Shown here: in pieces, positions 22,417 through 32,329 of the stretch
How positions within the stretch are numbered: position 1 is the stretch's first letter
Layout: every line of letters begins with the position of its first letter
Source: Acerihabitans arboris
Lineage (GTDB): Bacteria > Pseudomonadota > Gammaproteobacteria > Enterobacterales > Enterobacteriaceae
Length of the DNA stretch: 64,000 bases
Assembly: GCF_010131535.1 (NCBI RefSeq)
Contig: NZ_WUBS01000021.1
Location: forward strand, 23,116 to 87,115
Reading direction: 5' to 3'
Program-made: the position numbers and the translations under genes
The notes under the pieces: generated by a model
Databases searched by the model: none
Seen by the model: the letters and a program-made list of their open reading frames with translations, nothing else
What the model was told of the DNA's origin: nothing

Positions 22417-22863
22417 ATAATACGCCTTCTTTGTATGCTTGTTGAATTCAAACAACTGATGGGCCGCAAAATATTAAAATCGTCGTCGGTGAACGCACCA
22501 ATGAACCCTCATTCCGGCAGCGCCATGCGTCATGAAATCGGCGCAACCTGCACGGTCAAATGCCCGGTGGATGTGATTTAGGGAGTTGCTGAGCATCAAG
22601 TTATAAAAAGTAGCGATTACCGGCAAGATTATAATTCAGCACAGGGACAGCCAAATAAGGCAAGACATAACGCCTACAATTAGCGAGCGTTAATAGCAGG
22701 AAAACAACCATCGACAAAAGGCAACATCTTTGTCTGCGGGCAATGGACAAATCAGTACGCGCAACCCATGGGTAAACATGACCAGGCAATAGACGGGACT
22801 ACTGGCCGCCGGCGATTAACCGTATTATCGTTAATCGCCGGCGGCCTTCAGTGGCAAGGCCGA
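22417..22863. other. Gene-free gap between Ig-domain gene and suhB
   Basis: No convincing coding region. A 62-codon minus-strand ORF (22601-22789) has no ribosome site or recognisable content. The only clear structure is the long inverted repeat at 22804-22846, listed separately. Confidence 0.4.
22804..22846 (-). terminator. Long perfect hairpin after suhB
   Basis: Perfect 17-bp inverted repeat (22804-22820 and 22830-22846) with a 9-nt loop, 17 bp beyond the suhB stop. The stem is far stronger than most terminators but lacks a T-run on either strand. It may act as an RNA-stabilising or Rho-related 3' end. Confidence 0.5.
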
Positions 22864-23667
22864 TTAACGCCTTAAGGCATCGCTCAGTTCTTCGCGCATC
22901 GCGCCCAGCATGGCCTTGACCACGCGCGGATTGCCCGCCACCAGGTTGCCGGAGACCAGATGATTGTGGCCGCCGACAAAATCGGTGACCAGGCCGCCGG
23001 CTTCACGCACCAGCAGTTCGCCGCCGGCGTAATCCCAGGGCTTCAGGCCGATTTCGAAGAAGCCGTCCACCCGGCCGGCCGCCACATAGGCCAGATCCAG
23101 CGCGGCGGAGCCGCTGCGACGAAAATCGGCGCACTGTTTAAACAGTTTGCCGACCAGGTTCATATAGGTGGCGGAATGCTGCTTGAGCTTGAATGGGAAA
23201 CCGGTGGCGATAATCGCCCCTTCCAGATCGCGCGAGGCGCTGCCGCGCAGGCGGTAGCCGTTCAACTGGGTGCCCTGGCCGCGGGTGGACGAAAACAGTT
23301 CGTTGCGCATGGGATCGTAGACCACGGCCACTTCGGTGCGGCCTTTGATGCGCACGGCGATCGACACGGCAAAATGCGGGAGGTGCTTGATAAAGTTGGT
23401 GGTGCCATCCAGTGGGTCGATAATCCATTGTACATCCTGGTCTTCGCCTGCCAGTTCGCCGCACTCTTCGCTGATGATAGTGTGCTGGGGATAGGATTTA
23501 CGGATAACTTCGATGATTAAACGTTCCGCCTCGCGATCGACATTGGTCACGAAGTCATTGTCGCCTTTCTGGCTGGCTTCGACCGCGTCGGGGGTTTCGT
23601 AATGTTTGGCAATTAAATTACCCGCCTTTCGCGCAGCGCGAATGGCGATGTTGAGCATCGGATGCAT
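22864..23667 (-). CDS. suhB: Inositol-1-monophosphatase SuhB
   Basis: Inositol monophosphatase fold protein which in E. coli also joins the rRNA antitermination complex with Nus factors. The 267 residues (E. coli 267) contain the Mg-binding motif WIIDPLDGTTNFIKHLPHFA (about residues 80-99), the EE pair in ISEECGE, and the C-terminal WDYAGGELLVREAGG motif. Divergent from trmJ as in E. coli. A TATAAT on the minus strand lies at 23715-23710, about 45 bp before the start. Confidence 0.96.
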   Translation of the reverse strand: MHPMLNIAIRAARKAGNLIAKHYETPDAVEASQKGDNDFVTNVDREAERLIIEVIRKSYPQHTIISEECGELAGEDQDVQWIIDPLDGTTNFIKHLPHFAVSIAVRIKGRTEVAVVYDPMRNELFSSTRGQGTQLNGYRLRGSASRDLEGAIIATGFPFKLKQHSATYMNLVGKLFKQCADFRRSGSAALDLAYVAAGRVDGFFEIGLKPWDYAGGELLVREAGGLVTDFVGGHNHLVSGNLVAGNPRVVKAMLGAMREELSDALRR

Positions 23668-23709
23668 GGATATCGTCCACTAAGATGTTAAAGAACTAAA
23701 ACGGCGCAG

Positions 23710-23738
23710 ATTATAGCAGAGCGTCAGCAATATGCCTA
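23710..23738 (-). promoter_or_regulatory. suhB promoter
   Basis: On the minus strand, TATAAT (23715-23710) with a weak TAGGCA 17 bp upstream (23738-23733). The same TAGGCA-N17-TATAAT pattern is seen before ndk. Confidence 0.5.
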
Positions 23739-23784
23739 CGGCTGTGATAAACTATTGACCATTATTCCCTTGCCTCAAAAGTCT

Positions 23785-24522
23785 ATGCTGCACAATATCC
23801 GCGTCGTCCTGGTCGAAACTTCCCACACCGGCAATATCGGCTCCGCCGCCCGGGCCATGAAAACCATGGGGCTGAGCAACCTGTACCTGGTCAATCCGCT
23901 AACCAAACCCGATGCGCAGGCCATTGCCCTGTCCGCCGGCGCCAGCGACATCATCGGCAACGCCGCCATCGTCGATACCCTGGACGAGGCCCTGGCCGGC
24001 TGCGGCCTGGTGGTCGGCACCAGCGCCCGTTCGCGTACCTTGCCCTGGCCAATGCTCGAACCGCGCGAATGCGGCGTGAAATGCGTACAGGAAGGCGAGC
24101 GCGCGCCGGTGGCGCTGCTGTTCGGCCGCGAGCGCGTCGGCCTGACCAATGAAGAGCTGCAAAAATGCCATTTTCATGTGCAAATCCCGGCCAATCCGGA
24201 GTACAGTTCCTTAAACCTGGCGATGGCGGTACAGATCCTGGCCTATGAGGCGCGGATTGCCTTTCTCGATCGCCAGCAGGGCGGCCTGCCGGTAAACCAC
24301 GAGCCGTCGCCTTATCCGCTGGCGGACGAGCTGGAAAGGTTTTACCTTCATCTGGAGCAGGTGCTGGACCAAACCGGTTTTATCCGCAAGGCGCATCCGG
24401 GGCAGGTGATGAATAAGCTGCGCCGCCTGTTTGCCCGCGCCCGGCCTGAAACCCAGGAGCTGCATATACTGCGCGGCATCCTGACCTCCATCGAGCAGCG
24501 GCAGGTGGAAAAAAAGAGCTGA
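23785..24522 (+). CDS. trmJ: tRNA (cytidine/uridine-2'-O-)-methyltransferase TrmJ
   Basis: SPOUT-class (TrmH-like, knotted) enzyme that 2'-O-methylates position 32 of several tRNAs. The 245 residues from ATG 23785 ([20 protein letters not shown]) match E. coli TrmJ. The three SpoU motifs are visible: [31 protein letters not shown] and [18 protein letters not shown]. The open frame extends 10 codons upstream from a TTG, but the ATG fits the family. The order suhB-trmJ-iscR is the usual enterobacterial one. Confidence 0.96.
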   Translation: MLHNIRVVLVETSHTGNIGSAARAMKTMGLSNLYLVNPLTKPDAQAIALSAGASDIIGNAAIVDTLDEALAGCGLVVGTSARSRTLPWPMLEPRECGVKCVQEGERAPVALLFGRERVGLTNEELQKCHFHVQIPANPEYSSLNLAMAVQILAYEARIAFLDRQQGGLPVNHEPSPYPLADELERFYLHLEQVLDQTGFIRKAHPGQVMNKLRRLFARARPETQELHILRGILTSIEQRQVEKKS

Positions 24523-24611
24523 ATGGCCGATTGATGCCATGATCCGCTACACGTCATCTTATGGGACATTGTGATGTCGAGCGGGAATAGTTGAGTGAAA
24601 CGGTTGGTTAA

Positions 24612-24636
24612 ATAGTTGACTAAATTAGTCAGGAAT
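24612..24636 (+). promoter_or_regulatory. Type 1 IscR binding site upstream of iscR
   Basis: The 25 bases match the published type 1 IscR consensus (ATASYYGACTRWWWYAGTCRRSTAT) at all but one position, with core GACTAAATTAGTC. It lies 41 bp before the iscR ATG, so holo-[2Fe-2S] IscR should repress its own operon here as in E. coli. Confidence 0.9.
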
Positions 24637-24676
24637 GGCAGACTTTTACGATATTTCACCCACCAGGACCATTACC

Positions 24677-25177
24677 ATGAGACTTACCTCCAAAGGCCGT
24701 TACGCGGTTACCGCCATGCTCGACGTTGCGCTGCACTCCAGCGACGGGCCCGTTCCACTGGCTGAGATTTCCGAACGCCAGGGCATCTCCCTTTCTTATC
24801 TCGAACAGCTGTTTTCCCGTTTACGCAAACATGAGCTGGTTGCCAGCGTACGCGGACCGGGCGGCGGCTATCTGTTGGGCAAAGCGGCGGACCAAATTGC
24901 CGTTGGCGCCATTATTACCGCGGTCGATGAATCGGTCGACGCCACCCGCTGCCAGGGTAAGGAAGCCTGCCAAAACGGCGAACGCTGCCTGACCCATACC
25001 CTGTGGCGCGATCTCAGCGTGCGCATTAGCGATTTCCTTAATAATATCTCCCTGGCCGAATTGGTCAATAACCAAGAAGTCCTGGACGTCGCCGATCGGC
25101 AAAACAACGACATCCGCCGCACCGCTACCGCCAACGGACGCATACAGGAAACCATTAACGTTAATCTGCGCGCATAA
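24677..25177 (+). CDS. iscR: Fe-S cluster assembly regulator IscR
   Basis: Rrf2-family repressor that carries a [2Fe-2S] cluster and controls isc, suf and other genes. The 166 residues show an N-terminal winged helix and cluster ligands Cys92, Cys98 and Cys104 in [14 protein letters not shown], followed by THTLW with the fourth ligand, His107. ATG 24677 gives [19 protein letters not shown], as in E. coli. A type 1 site lies just upstream. Notable because the scaffold IscU, which normally supplies its cluster, is missing from this operon. Confidence 0.97.
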   Translation: MRLTSKGRYAVTAMLDVALHSSDGPVPLAEISERQGISLSYLEQLFSRLRKHELVASVRGPGGGYLLGKAADQIAVGAIITAVDESVDATRCQGKEACQNGERCLTHTLWRDLSVRISDFLNNISLAELVNNQEVLDVADRQNNDIRRTATANGRIQETINVNLRA

Positions 25178-25228
25178 GCAGAAATACGACGGCTGCGCCA
25201 TGCGCGGTTTTTCAGGGGCAAATGAGCA

Positions 25229-26434
25229 ATGAAATTACCGATCTACCTGGATTATTCGGCCACCACGCCCGCCGACCCGCGGGTGGCTGAAAAAATGATG
25301 CATTATCTCACCATGGACGGTACTTTCGGCAACCCCGCTTCCCGCTCCCACCGTTTTGGCTGGCAGGCCGAAGAAGCAGTGGATGTGGCGCGTAATCACA
25401 TCGCTGAACTGGTGGGCGCCGATCCGCGCGAAATTGTATTTACCTCGGGCGCGACAGAATCCGATAACCTGGCGATTAAAGGCGCGGCCGCTTTCAATCA
25501 AGGGAAAGGCCGCCATATCATCACCAGTCAAACAGAACACAAGGCCGTGCTCGACACCTGCGCCGAACTTGAGCGGGAAGGTTTCGAAGTCACTTACCTG
25601 GCGCCCCGGCGCAACGGCATTATCCCACTGCGGCAGCTGCGCGACGCCATGCGCGACGACACCATCCTGGTATCCATCATGCACGTCAATAATGAAATCG
25701 GCGTGATACAGGATATCGCCGCCATGGGCGAATTGTGCCGCAGCCGCGGCATACTGTTCCACGTGGACGCCACCCAGAGCGTCGGCAAGCTGCCAATCGA
25801 CCTTAGCCGATTGACTATTGATCTGATGTCTTTTTCCGGCCATAAAATCTATGGGCCGAAGGGTATCGGCGCGCTCTATGTGTGCCGCAAGCCACGGGTG
25901 CGCATCGACGCCCAGATGCACGGTGGCGGCCATGAGCGCGGCATGCGTTCCGGCACGTTGCCGGTGCATCAGATTGTCGGCATGGGCGAGGCCTACCGTA
26001 TTGCCAGGGAAGAGATGGCGGCCGAAACGCCGCGCCTGCGGGCACTGCGCGACCGGCTGTGGAACGGCCTGAAGGATATCGAGGAAATCTATCTCAACGG
26101 CGACCTGGAGCAGGGCGCGCCGAATATCCTTAATCTCAGTTTCAACTATGTGGAAGGCGAATCGCTTATCATGGCGCTGAAGGATCTGGCGGTATCGTCC
26201 GGTTCCGCCTGTACGTCCGCGAGCCTTGAGCCGTCCTACGTGCTGCGCGCCCTCGGGGTGGAAGACGAACTGGCCCACAGCTCCATTCGCTTTTCGCTGG
26301 GACGCTATACCACCGTGGAAGAGATCGACTACGCCATCCGGCTGGTGCATCAATCCATCGGCCGCCTGCGCGAGCTCTCGCCGCAGTGGAACATGTTCAA
26401 ACAGGGCATGGGCGCCGACTGGGTCCGCCGCTAA
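25229..26434 (+). CDS. iscS: Cysteine desulfurase IscS
   Basis: PLP enzyme that takes sulfur from cysteine and hands it to IscU, TusA, ThiI and others, for Fe-S clusters and thio-modified tRNA. The 401 residues (E. coli 404) include the PLP lysine in [12 protein letters not shown] (about residue 206) and the persulfide cysteine in [21 protein letters not shown] (about 328). The C-terminus, which contacts IscU in E. coli, ends [21 protein letters not shown] and differs from E. coli in its last dozen residues. It is 51 bp after iscR, but the next gene is pepB and not iscU. Confidence 0.97.
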   Translation: MKLPIYLDYSATTPADPRVAEKMMHYLTMDGTFGNPASRSHRFGWQAEEAVDVARNHIAELVGADPREIVFTSGATESDNLAIKGAAAFNQGKGRHIITSQTEHKAVLDTCAELEREGFEVTYLAPRRNGIIPLRQLRDAMRDDTILVSIMHVNNEIGVIQDIAAMGELCRSRGILFHVDATQSVGKLPIDLSRLTIDLMSFSGHKIYGPKGIGALYVCRKPRVRIDAQMHGGGHERGMRSGTLPVHQIVGMGEAYRIAREEMAAETPRLRALRDRLWNGLKDIEEIYLNGDLEQGAPNILNLSFNYVEGESLIMALKDLAVSSGSACTSASLEPSYVLRALGVEDELAHSSIRFSLGRYTTVEEIDYAIRLVHQSIGRLRELSPQWNMFKQGMGADWVRR

Positions 26435-26589
26435 GCGGATCCGGTCATCCTTGCGTCATCCCGGCCGATGATCCTGGCCGGTGATTAACGCCGGCCTTTC
26501 AGGTAATATCCTTGCAAACCACGATTAACCGTCACCGCGCGGGATACGCGCGGCATGGGATTTAACATAAAAATTACAGGAGCCAGGTT

Positions 26590-27888
26590 ATGACGACCGA
26601 AGCGATGCCGGTGATGCTGGCAACCACACCCGCCGATCCCCGCTGGGGCGAAAAAGCGCTGTTGAGCGTGAACGATCGCGGCATGATCATTCACCTGACC
26701 GGCGAAAACCCGCTGGCTGATATCCAGCGCGCCGCGCGCAAGATCGACGTGCAGGGCGTCAGGCATGTCCGTCTCCAGGGGGAACTTTGGGACCTGGAGG
26801 GCTGCTGGTCCTTCTGGCAAGGCTATCGCGGGCCGAAGGGGCAGCGTGAGGTGGCGTGGCCTGAACTGGACGCGGCGGCGCGGCTTGAGCTGGACAACCG
26901 GCTGAAAATCATCGACTGGGTGCGCCACACCATCAATACCCCGGCGGAAGAGCTGGGTCCGGAACAGCTGGCGCAGCGCGCGGTGGATATCATGTGCTCC
27001 GTCGCCTGCGATGACATCAGCTACCGCATCACCAAGGCCGAGGATTTACGCGCCAACAACTATATGGGCATCCATACCGTCGGCCGCGGCTCCGACCGGC
27101 AGCCGGTGCTGCTGTCGCTGGACTATAACCCAAGCGGCAATCCGGACGAGCCGGTACTGGCCTGCCTGGTGGGCAAAGGCGTGACTTTCGACACCGGCGG
27201 CTACAGCCTTAAAGGCAGCAGCATGATGGATTCGATGAAATCCGATATGGGCGGGGCGGCCACGGTAACCGGCGCGCTGGCGCTGGCTATCGCGCGCGGC
27301 CTGAAAAAGCGCGTGCGGCTTTACCTGTGCTGCGCCGACAATATGGTCAGCGGCAACGCCTTCAAACTGGGCGACATTATCCGCTATCGTAACGGTAAAA
27401 GCGTCGAAGTCATGAATACCGATGCCGAGGGGCGACTGGTGCTGGCGGACGGCCTGATCGACGCGTCGGCGAAAAAACCGCGGATCATTATCGACTGCGC
27501 CACGCTGACCGGCGCGGCCAAGACCGCGTTGGGCAATGATTTCCACGCGCTATTCAGCTTCGACGACGTCCTGGCGCAATCGCTGCTCGACAGCGCCGCC
27601 CAGGAAAACGAGCCGTTCTGGCGCCTGCCGCTGGCGGAATTCCACCGCTCCCAGCTGCCGTCCAATTTTGCCGACCTGAGCAACGTGGCGGGCGCGGCCT
27701 ATAGCGCCGGCGCCAGCACCGCCGCGGCGTTCCTGTCGCACTTTGTTGAAAATTACCGACAGGGCTGGCTGCATATCGACTGCTCCGCGACCTACCGCAA
27801 GGGCGCGGTGGATCAATGGTCCGCCGGCGCCACGGGGCTTGGCGTGCGTACCCTGGCCAACCTGCTGCTGGCCCAGGCGGCCGGGTAA
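26590..27888 (+). CDS. pepB: Peptidase B, M17 leucyl-aminopeptidase family
   Basis: Cytosolic two-metal aminopeptidase that removes N-terminal residues from peptides. The 432 residues carry the M17 hallmarks: [20 protein letters not shown] (metal ligands and lysine), the catalytic [14 protein letters not shown] near residue 277, and [14 protein letters not shown]. coli PepB has 427 residues, and an ACAGGAGCCAG ribosome site precedes the ATG. In E. coli iscX lies just before pepB. Here only 155 bp separate iscS from pepB. Confidence 0.95.
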   Translation: MTTEAMPVMLATTPADPRWGEKALLSVNDRGMIIHLTGENPLADIQRAARKIDVQGVRHVRLQGELWDLEGCWSFWQGYRGPKGQREVAWPELDAAARLELDNRLKIIDWVRHTINTPAEELGPEQLAQRAVDIMCSVACDDISYRITKAEDLRANNYMGIHTVGRGSDRQPVLLSLDYNPSGNPDEPVLACLVGKGVTFDTGGYSLKGSSMMDSMKSDMGGAATVTGALALAIARGLKKRVRLYLCCADNMVSGNAFKLGDIIRYRNGKSVEVMNTDAEGRLVLADGLIDASAKKPRIIIDCATLTGAAKTALGNDFHALFSFDDVLAQSLLDSAAQENEPFWRLPLAEFHRSQLPSNFADLSNVAGAAYSAGASTAAAFLSHFVENYRQGWLHIDCSATYRKGAVDQWSAGATGLGVRTLANLLLAQAAG

Positions 27889-28007
27889 TTGGCATTTGGC
27901 GGCACAGGCCTCCACCCCAAGGCTGTTATGCTGCCGCCTTGGCCTTTCCCGGTCCGCCGGACGTTTGCCCGGCCGGCGGGCCGGATGTGATGAGCAGGAA
28001 ACAGGTC

Positions 28008-28802
28008 ATGAACCCATCCCTTGATAATGCGCTGGAACAGGCGCTAAAACTGGCGGCCGACGAACCGGCCCATCGCCCGGCGTTTTTTAACCTGCTGCTG
28101 GAATCCACGGTGTATGTGCTGGGCGACGCCGGCGACGGCTGGATTGCAGGCGCCGCGCGCCACGACGGGGAGCAGCCGGTCAATCTGCAACATTGGGAGA
28201 AACCGGACGGCACCACCGCCATTCCCTTTTTTACCTCGCTTGCGGCCTTGCAACAGGCGGTCAGCCAGACCCAGCCGTTCCTGGCGCTGCCCACCCGCGC
28301 CCTGTTTGCCATGACCGCCGGCGCGGAGCTGTTCCTCAACCCGAAGCTACCCTACGGCAACGCGTTCAGCGCGGATGAAATTACCGCCCTGATGATGAAT
28401 GAAGGGGACGCGTTGACCGAACGCGAGATCCTTGAAGGCGAAATGCGCATCACCTTAAGCTCCCCGGAACAACAACCCATGCAGATGATCGATTCGCTCA
28501 CCCGGCTGTTTGCGGATATCAAGCAGGTGCGGCGGGCGTTTATCGTCCAGGTGCAGGACAACCCGCAGGAGAAGCCGCATTGGCTGATTGGGCTTGAATG
28601 CGAAGGGGACGAGGAAAAAATCGTCCGGGCGGTGGGCCGGGTCGCCACCGATACCGCGCCGGACGAGGAACCGGTGGATATCTGCCTGGTCGGGCAGGAC
28701 GAGCCGGGCATCAGCCATTATTTTACCCAGCATATTACGCCGTTTTACGAGCGAAAATGGGGCAGCTGGCTGCGTACCCTGCGTGATAACGGCGTACATT
28801 AA
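28008..28802 (+). CDS. sseB: SseB family protein (enhanced serine sensitivity protein B)
   Basis: Cytosolic protein of unclear function linked in E. coli to serine sensitivity. The 264 residues align with E. coli SseB: EPAHRPAFFNLLLESTVYV, LQHWEKPDGTTAIPFFTSL, a central SseB domain, and a C-terminal domain with GLECEGDEEKIVRAVG ending FYERKWGSWLRTLRDN. ATG 28008 follows AGGAAACAGG; the frame is open further upstream, overlapping nothing known. It lies 119 bp after pepB, as in E. coli, and converges on sseA. Confidence 0.92.
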   Translation: MNPSLDNALEQALKLAADEPAHRPAFFNLLLESTVYVLGDAGDGWIAGAARHDGEQPVNLQHWEKPDGTTAIPFFTSLAALQQAVSQTQPFLALPTRALFAMTAGAELFLNPKLPYGNAFSADEITALMMNEGDALTEREILEGEMRITLSSPEQQPMQMIDSLTRLFADIKQVRRAFIVQVQDNPQEKPHWLIGLECEGDEEKIVRAVGRVATDTAPDEEPVDICLVGQDEPGISHYFTQHITPFYERKWGSWLRTLRDNGVH

Positions 28803-28836
28803 CCGCTAGCGCCCGTCCCGAGGGCCGGCGTGCGCC

Positions 28837-28914
28837 GGCCACGTTCAGTCCGTCACATGGCGCCCGCTGCGGCCACGTTCAGTCCGTCACATGGCGCCCG
28901 CTGCGGCCACGTTC
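28837..28914. repeat. 34-bp direct repeat, 2.3 copies, between sseB and sseA
   Basis: Two exact 34-bp units (28837-28870 and 28871-28904) followed by the first 10 bp of a third. The unit begins GGCCACGTTCAGTCCGTCAC. It fills most of the space between the convergent 3' ends. Confidence 0.92.
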
Positions 28915-28955
28915 GGCCTGGAAAGGGTACGGGCCATCAGCGGCGCCAATCCACG

Positions 28956-29813
28956 TTATTCCGTATCGCCATCGCTGGCGACGGGTGCGTCGTCCCGGCC
29001 GCCCCATTCGCTCCAGGATCCGTCGTACAGACCCACATTTTCCACGCCCAGCGCGGTCAGCGCCAGCACCACTACCGCGGCGGTCACGCCGGATCCACAA
29101 CTGGCCACCACCGGCCGATGCAAATCGACCCCCGCCTGGGCGAACAGCGCCCGCAGTTCCTCCTCAGGCTTTAGCCGACCGTCCGCCACCAGCATATGCC
29201 AGGGCATATTGGCGCTGCCGGGGATATGGCCCATGCGCAGGCCGGGACGGGGTTCAGGCGCCTGTCCGCTGAAGCGTGCGGCGGGGCGGGCATCGACAAT
29301 TTGCGCGGAACGATCGTCGATGATGCGCCGCACCTGGGCAAAATCCCTGACCCGGTCCGCGGCAAACCGCCCCGTAAATGCGACGGGCGTCGTGACCGCC
29401 GGGCCTTGCGCCAACGGCAGGCCGGACTGCCGCCAGCCAGCCAGTCCGCCCGCCAGCAATGAAACCCGGCCCACCCCCGCGATATGCATCATCCACCAGA
29501 CCCTGGGCGCGGAAAACAGCGTGCCGTCGTCGTAAATCACCAGGTGCTGGCCGTCGCCGATACCCAATTGCGCCATGGCGCGGGCAAAGTCGTCCGGCCG
29601 GGGCAGCATATGGGGCAGGGGGCTGGCGCTGTCCGACAGCGCCTCGACGTCGAAAAGGACCGCCCCCGGCAAATGCCCGTCCAGATAATCTTGTTGCAGA
29701 TCGCGCGGGCCTTGATAGCCGGGCGGCAGCATACGGGCGTCGATAACGCGTACCCGCGGATCGTCCAGGCGGTCGGCCAGCCAGCCTGGCGAAACAAACG
29801 GCGATGAAGGCAT
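28956..29813 (-). CDS. sseA: 3-mercaptopyruvate sulfurtransferase SseA
   Basis: Transfers sulfur from 3-mercaptopyruvate to cyanide or thiols. It has two rhodanese domains, with the active cysteine in the second (VVASCGSGVTAAVV, about residue 240). 285 residues from ATG 29813, which has GGAG 8-9 bp before it; E. coli SseA has 281. An in-frame earlier start (29888) would add 25 residues not seen in the family. Conserved stretches include SDSASPLPHMLPRPDDFA and FSAPRVWWMMHIAGV. Confidence 0.95.
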   Translation of the reverse strand: MPSSPFVSPGWLADRLDDPRVRVIDARMLPPGYQGPRDLQQDYLDGHLPGAVLFDVEALSDSASPLPHMLPRPDDFARAMAQLGIGDGQHLVIYDDGTLFSAPRVWWMMHIAGVGRVSLLAGGLAGWRQSGLPLAQGPAVTTPVAFTGRFAADRVRDFAQVRRIIDDRSAQIVDARPAARFSGQAPEPRPGLRMGHIPGSANMPWHMLVADGRLKPEEELRALFAQAGVDLHRPVVASCGSGVTAAVVVLALTALGVENVGLYDGSWSEWGGRDDAPVASDGDTE

Positions 29814-30413
29814 AACGAGTCTCCGGTAACGGCCCGGCGGGGCGCAGTGTCGCCCGCCGCGCGTCGGTAAGATATCAGGCATTGTCATTTATTTCACGCC
29901 GGTGGACAAGGGCAAGGCGGGGAAGGTTGGCGCCGATATCTCTTTACCCGTCATCCGCGGCCATGATAACGCCGCTCCGGAATTGCGCGCCGGTTCCGTC
30001 TGTCGACGCGGCGCTGCCGGGCCTGCCGCGATGGCCGCATGGGGTAAACCGGCGCGGCGGCCGGTATTTGTCGGCACAACGCGCGAAATGCCGTATCGGA
30101 CGCGTTTTCGCCCTGGTGATAATGTTAACGTCTTGCGCATAAAAATCGCCGGCCTCAATCATTTAGCGCGAGGAGACATGCCGACAAAACAATTTCCCCC
30201 ATTGGGCGAATTTTGCGCTGGAATTAGTGGCTGATTTATGGAAAATAGAATAGCCCTTTGAAAAGTAGGGGATAAGCTAAATTTTTTTTAATGAAATGTT
30301 GCGTTTCTGGTAGGCAAGCGTCTATCCGATCCCTATAATCTGCGCCACTTAAACAGGCCGGCATAACAACCCTTTAACCCGGCCTTCCATTGCTGTGTAA
30401 CATAGAGGTCATA
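29814..30413. other. Gap between sseA and ndk with no recognisable gene
   Basis: 600 bp divergent intergenic region. ORFs on both strands here lack ribosome sites and family features. The right third is AT-rich and carries the ndk promoter: TATAAT at 30334-30339 with TAGGCA 17 bp upstream (30311-30316). E. coli has pbpC and yfhM (penicillin-binding protein 1C and alpha-2-macroglobulin) at this position; neither is here. Confidence 0.5.
30311..30339 (+). promoter_or_regulatory. ndk promoter
   Basis: TAGGCA (30311-30316), 17 bp, TATAAT (30334-30339), giving a start near 30346 and a 5' leader of about 68 nt before the ndk ATG. Confidence 0.55.
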
Positions 30414-30845
30414 ATGTCGATAGAACGTACTTTATCCATCTTAAAACCCAATGCGGTGGCAAAGAATGCCATTGGCGCGATTTATGCCCGTTTTGAAAGC
30501 GCCGGATTCACCCTGGTTGCAGCCAAGATGTTGCATCTTACCCGCGAACAGGCTGAAGGTTTTTATGCCGAGCACCAGGGCAAGCCTTTCTTTGATGGAC
30601 TGGTGGGTTTTATGATCTCCGGACCGGTCATGGTCCAGGTACTGGAAAGCGAAAACGCCGTACACCGTCACCGGGACATCATGGGCGCCACCAATCCGGC
30701 CAACGCGCTGGCCGGCACCCTGCGCGCCGACTATGCGGACAGCTTCACCGAAAACGCGGTGCATGGTTCCGACTCCACTGAATCCGCCGCCCGGGAAATC
30801 GCCTATTTCTTCAGCGATAATGAAATTTGCCCGCGTACGCGCTAA
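30414..30845 (+). CDS. ndk: Nucleoside diphosphate kinase
   Basis: Balances nucleoside triphosphates by moving the terminal phosphate through a phosphohistidine. The 143 residues equal E. coli Ndk. The active His117 lies in [13 protein letters not shown], and the N-terminal [15 protein letters not shown] loop is typical. ATG 30414 is chosen; the frame is open 8 codons earlier. Followed by rlmN at the usual place. Confidence 0.98.
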   Translation: MSIERTLSILKPNAVAKNAIGAIYARFESAGFTLVAAKMLHLTREQAEGFYAEHQGKPFFDGLVGFMISGPVMVQVLESENAVHRHRDIMGATNPANALAGTLRADYADSFTENAVHGSDSTESAAREIAYFFSDNEICPRTR

Positions 30846-31024
30846 GCTGTGCCGCATTATCGATAAAAAAGCCGGGCTTACGCTTTTAAGCCGGGCGGCT
30901 CTGCGCTAAAATCTATTCCCAATGCGCCCCGGATGAGGAGTTGATGTGGAGTTAATCCACACTCGCCGGGGCTTTCTTTATCTTTCCCGCGCCATAACGT
31001 GTAATAACGAGGCATTTTCGAATT

Positions 31025-32239
31025 ATGTCAGAGCAACTCATCACCGCGGCGCTGTCGGACGCATTGTCTGAAGCGCCCGCAACGGTGCCGTCAGCGTCGG
31101 CGGCCGGTGTCGTCCAAGCGTCCGTCCCTCAAAAACTGAACCTGCTGGACATGAATCGCCAGCAGATGCGGGAGTTCTTCGCCGGCCTGGGCGAAAAACC
31201 CTTCCGCGCCGATCAGGTCATGAAGTGGATGTATCATTACTGTTGCGATGATTTTGACCAGATGACCGACATCAACAAACATCTGCGCGCCAAATTAAAA
31301 GAGCTGACCGAAATCCGGCCGCCGGAAGTGGCGACCGAGCAGCGTTCCACCGACGGCACCATCAAATGGGCCATCAAGGTCGGCGACCAGCAGGTGGAAA
31401 CGGTGTACATCCCGGAAGACGATCGCGCTACCCTGTGCGTTTCTTCCCAGGTGGGCTGCGCCCTGCAATGTACCTTTTGTTCCACCGGACAGCAGGGGTT
31501 CAACCGTAACCTGCGGGTGTCGGAAATTATCGGCCAGGTGTGGCTCGCCGCCAAAATCATCGGCGCCGTCGGCATTACCGGGCAGCGACCGATCACCAAC
31601 GTGGTGATGATGGGCATGGGCGAACCGCTGCTCAACCTCAACAACGTGGTGCCGGCGATGGAAATCATGATGGATGACTTTGGCTTCGGCCTGTCCAAGC
31701 GTCGCGTGACGTTATCGACCTCGGGCGTGGTGCCGGCGCTGGATAAGCTCGCAGGCATGATCGACGTGGCGCTGGCCATCTCCCTGCATGCCCCCACGGA
31801 CGCCATTCGTGATGAAATCGTGCCGATCAATAAAAAGTACAATATCGAAACCTTCCTCAGCTCGGTGCGGCGTTACCTGGATAAATCCAATGCCAACCAG
31901 GGCCGGGTGACGGTGGAATACGTCATGCTGGACCATATCAACGACGGCACGGAACATGCCCATCAGCTGGCGGAATGCCTGAAAGACACGCCGTGCAAGA
32001 TTAACCTGATCCCGTGGAACCCCTTCCCCGGGGCGCCTTACGGCCGCAGTTCCAACAGCCGCATCGACCGTTTTTCGAAAGTGTTAATGGAATATGGCTT
32101 TACCACTATCGTGCGTAAGACCCGGGGCGATGATATCGACGCCGCCTGCGGCCAGCTGGCCGGCGATGTGATCGATCGCACCAAAAGAACGCTGCGCAAG
32201 CGCCTGGGCGGCGAGCCGATCGAGATAAAGGCCGTCTGA
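31025..32239 (+). CDS. rlmN: Dual-specificity 23S rRNA A2503 / tRNA A37 methyltransferase RlmN
   Basis: Radical-SAM enzyme that puts a C2-methyl group on A2503 of 23S rRNA and A37 of some tRNAs. The CxxxCxxC cluster motif is at Cys145, Cys149 and Cys152 ([15 protein letters not shown]). The methyl-carrying cysteine near the C-terminus lies in [15 protein letters not shown]. At 404 residues it is about 20 longer than E. coli RlmN. The excess is an Ala/Ser/Pro-rich insert near the N-terminus (about residues 8-33), after which [20 protein letters not shown] resumes the family pattern. Confidence 0.96.
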   Translation: MSEQLITAALSDALSEAPATVPSASAAGVVQASVPQKLNLLDMNRQQMREFFAGLGEKPFRADQVMKWMYHYCCDDFDQMTDINKHLRAKLKELTEIRPPEVATEQRSTDGTIKWAIKVGDQQVETVYIPEDDRATLCVSSQVGCALQCTFCSTGQQGFNRNLRVSEIIGQVWLAAKIIGAVGITGQRPITNVVMMGMGEPLLNLNNVVPAMEIMMDDFGFGLSKRRVTLSTSGVVPALDKLAGMIDVALAISLHAPTDAIRDEIVPINKKYNIETFLSSVRRYLDKSNANQGRVTVEYVMLDHINDGTEHAHQLAECLKDTPCKINLIPWNPFPGAPYGRSSNSRIDRFSKVLMEYGFTTIVRKTRGDDIDAACGQLAGDVIDRTKRTLRKRLGGEPIEIKAV

Positions 32240-32329
32240 CGGCGGGCCGCGGCCGCGGATAGTTTCCGGCCTGGCGCGCGGGCATTGATAACAGCGCGGA
32301 CGCTCACATTCAAGGATAAGGGAACAGGC

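Noticed and set aside
22601..22789. 62-codon minus-strand ORF
   Set aside because: No ribosome site, no recognisable content and no neighbours that would give it a role.
29902..30234. 110-codon plus-strand ORF between sseA and ndk
   Set aside because: Without ribosome site or recognisable features; the overlapping minus-strand frames are equally open, as expected by chance at this GC.
30850..30900. Imperfect palindrome after ndk considered as its terminator
   Set aside because: The arms (GGCTTA/TAAGCC) are short with a mismatch, and the T-run is on the opposite strand, where no gene ends.
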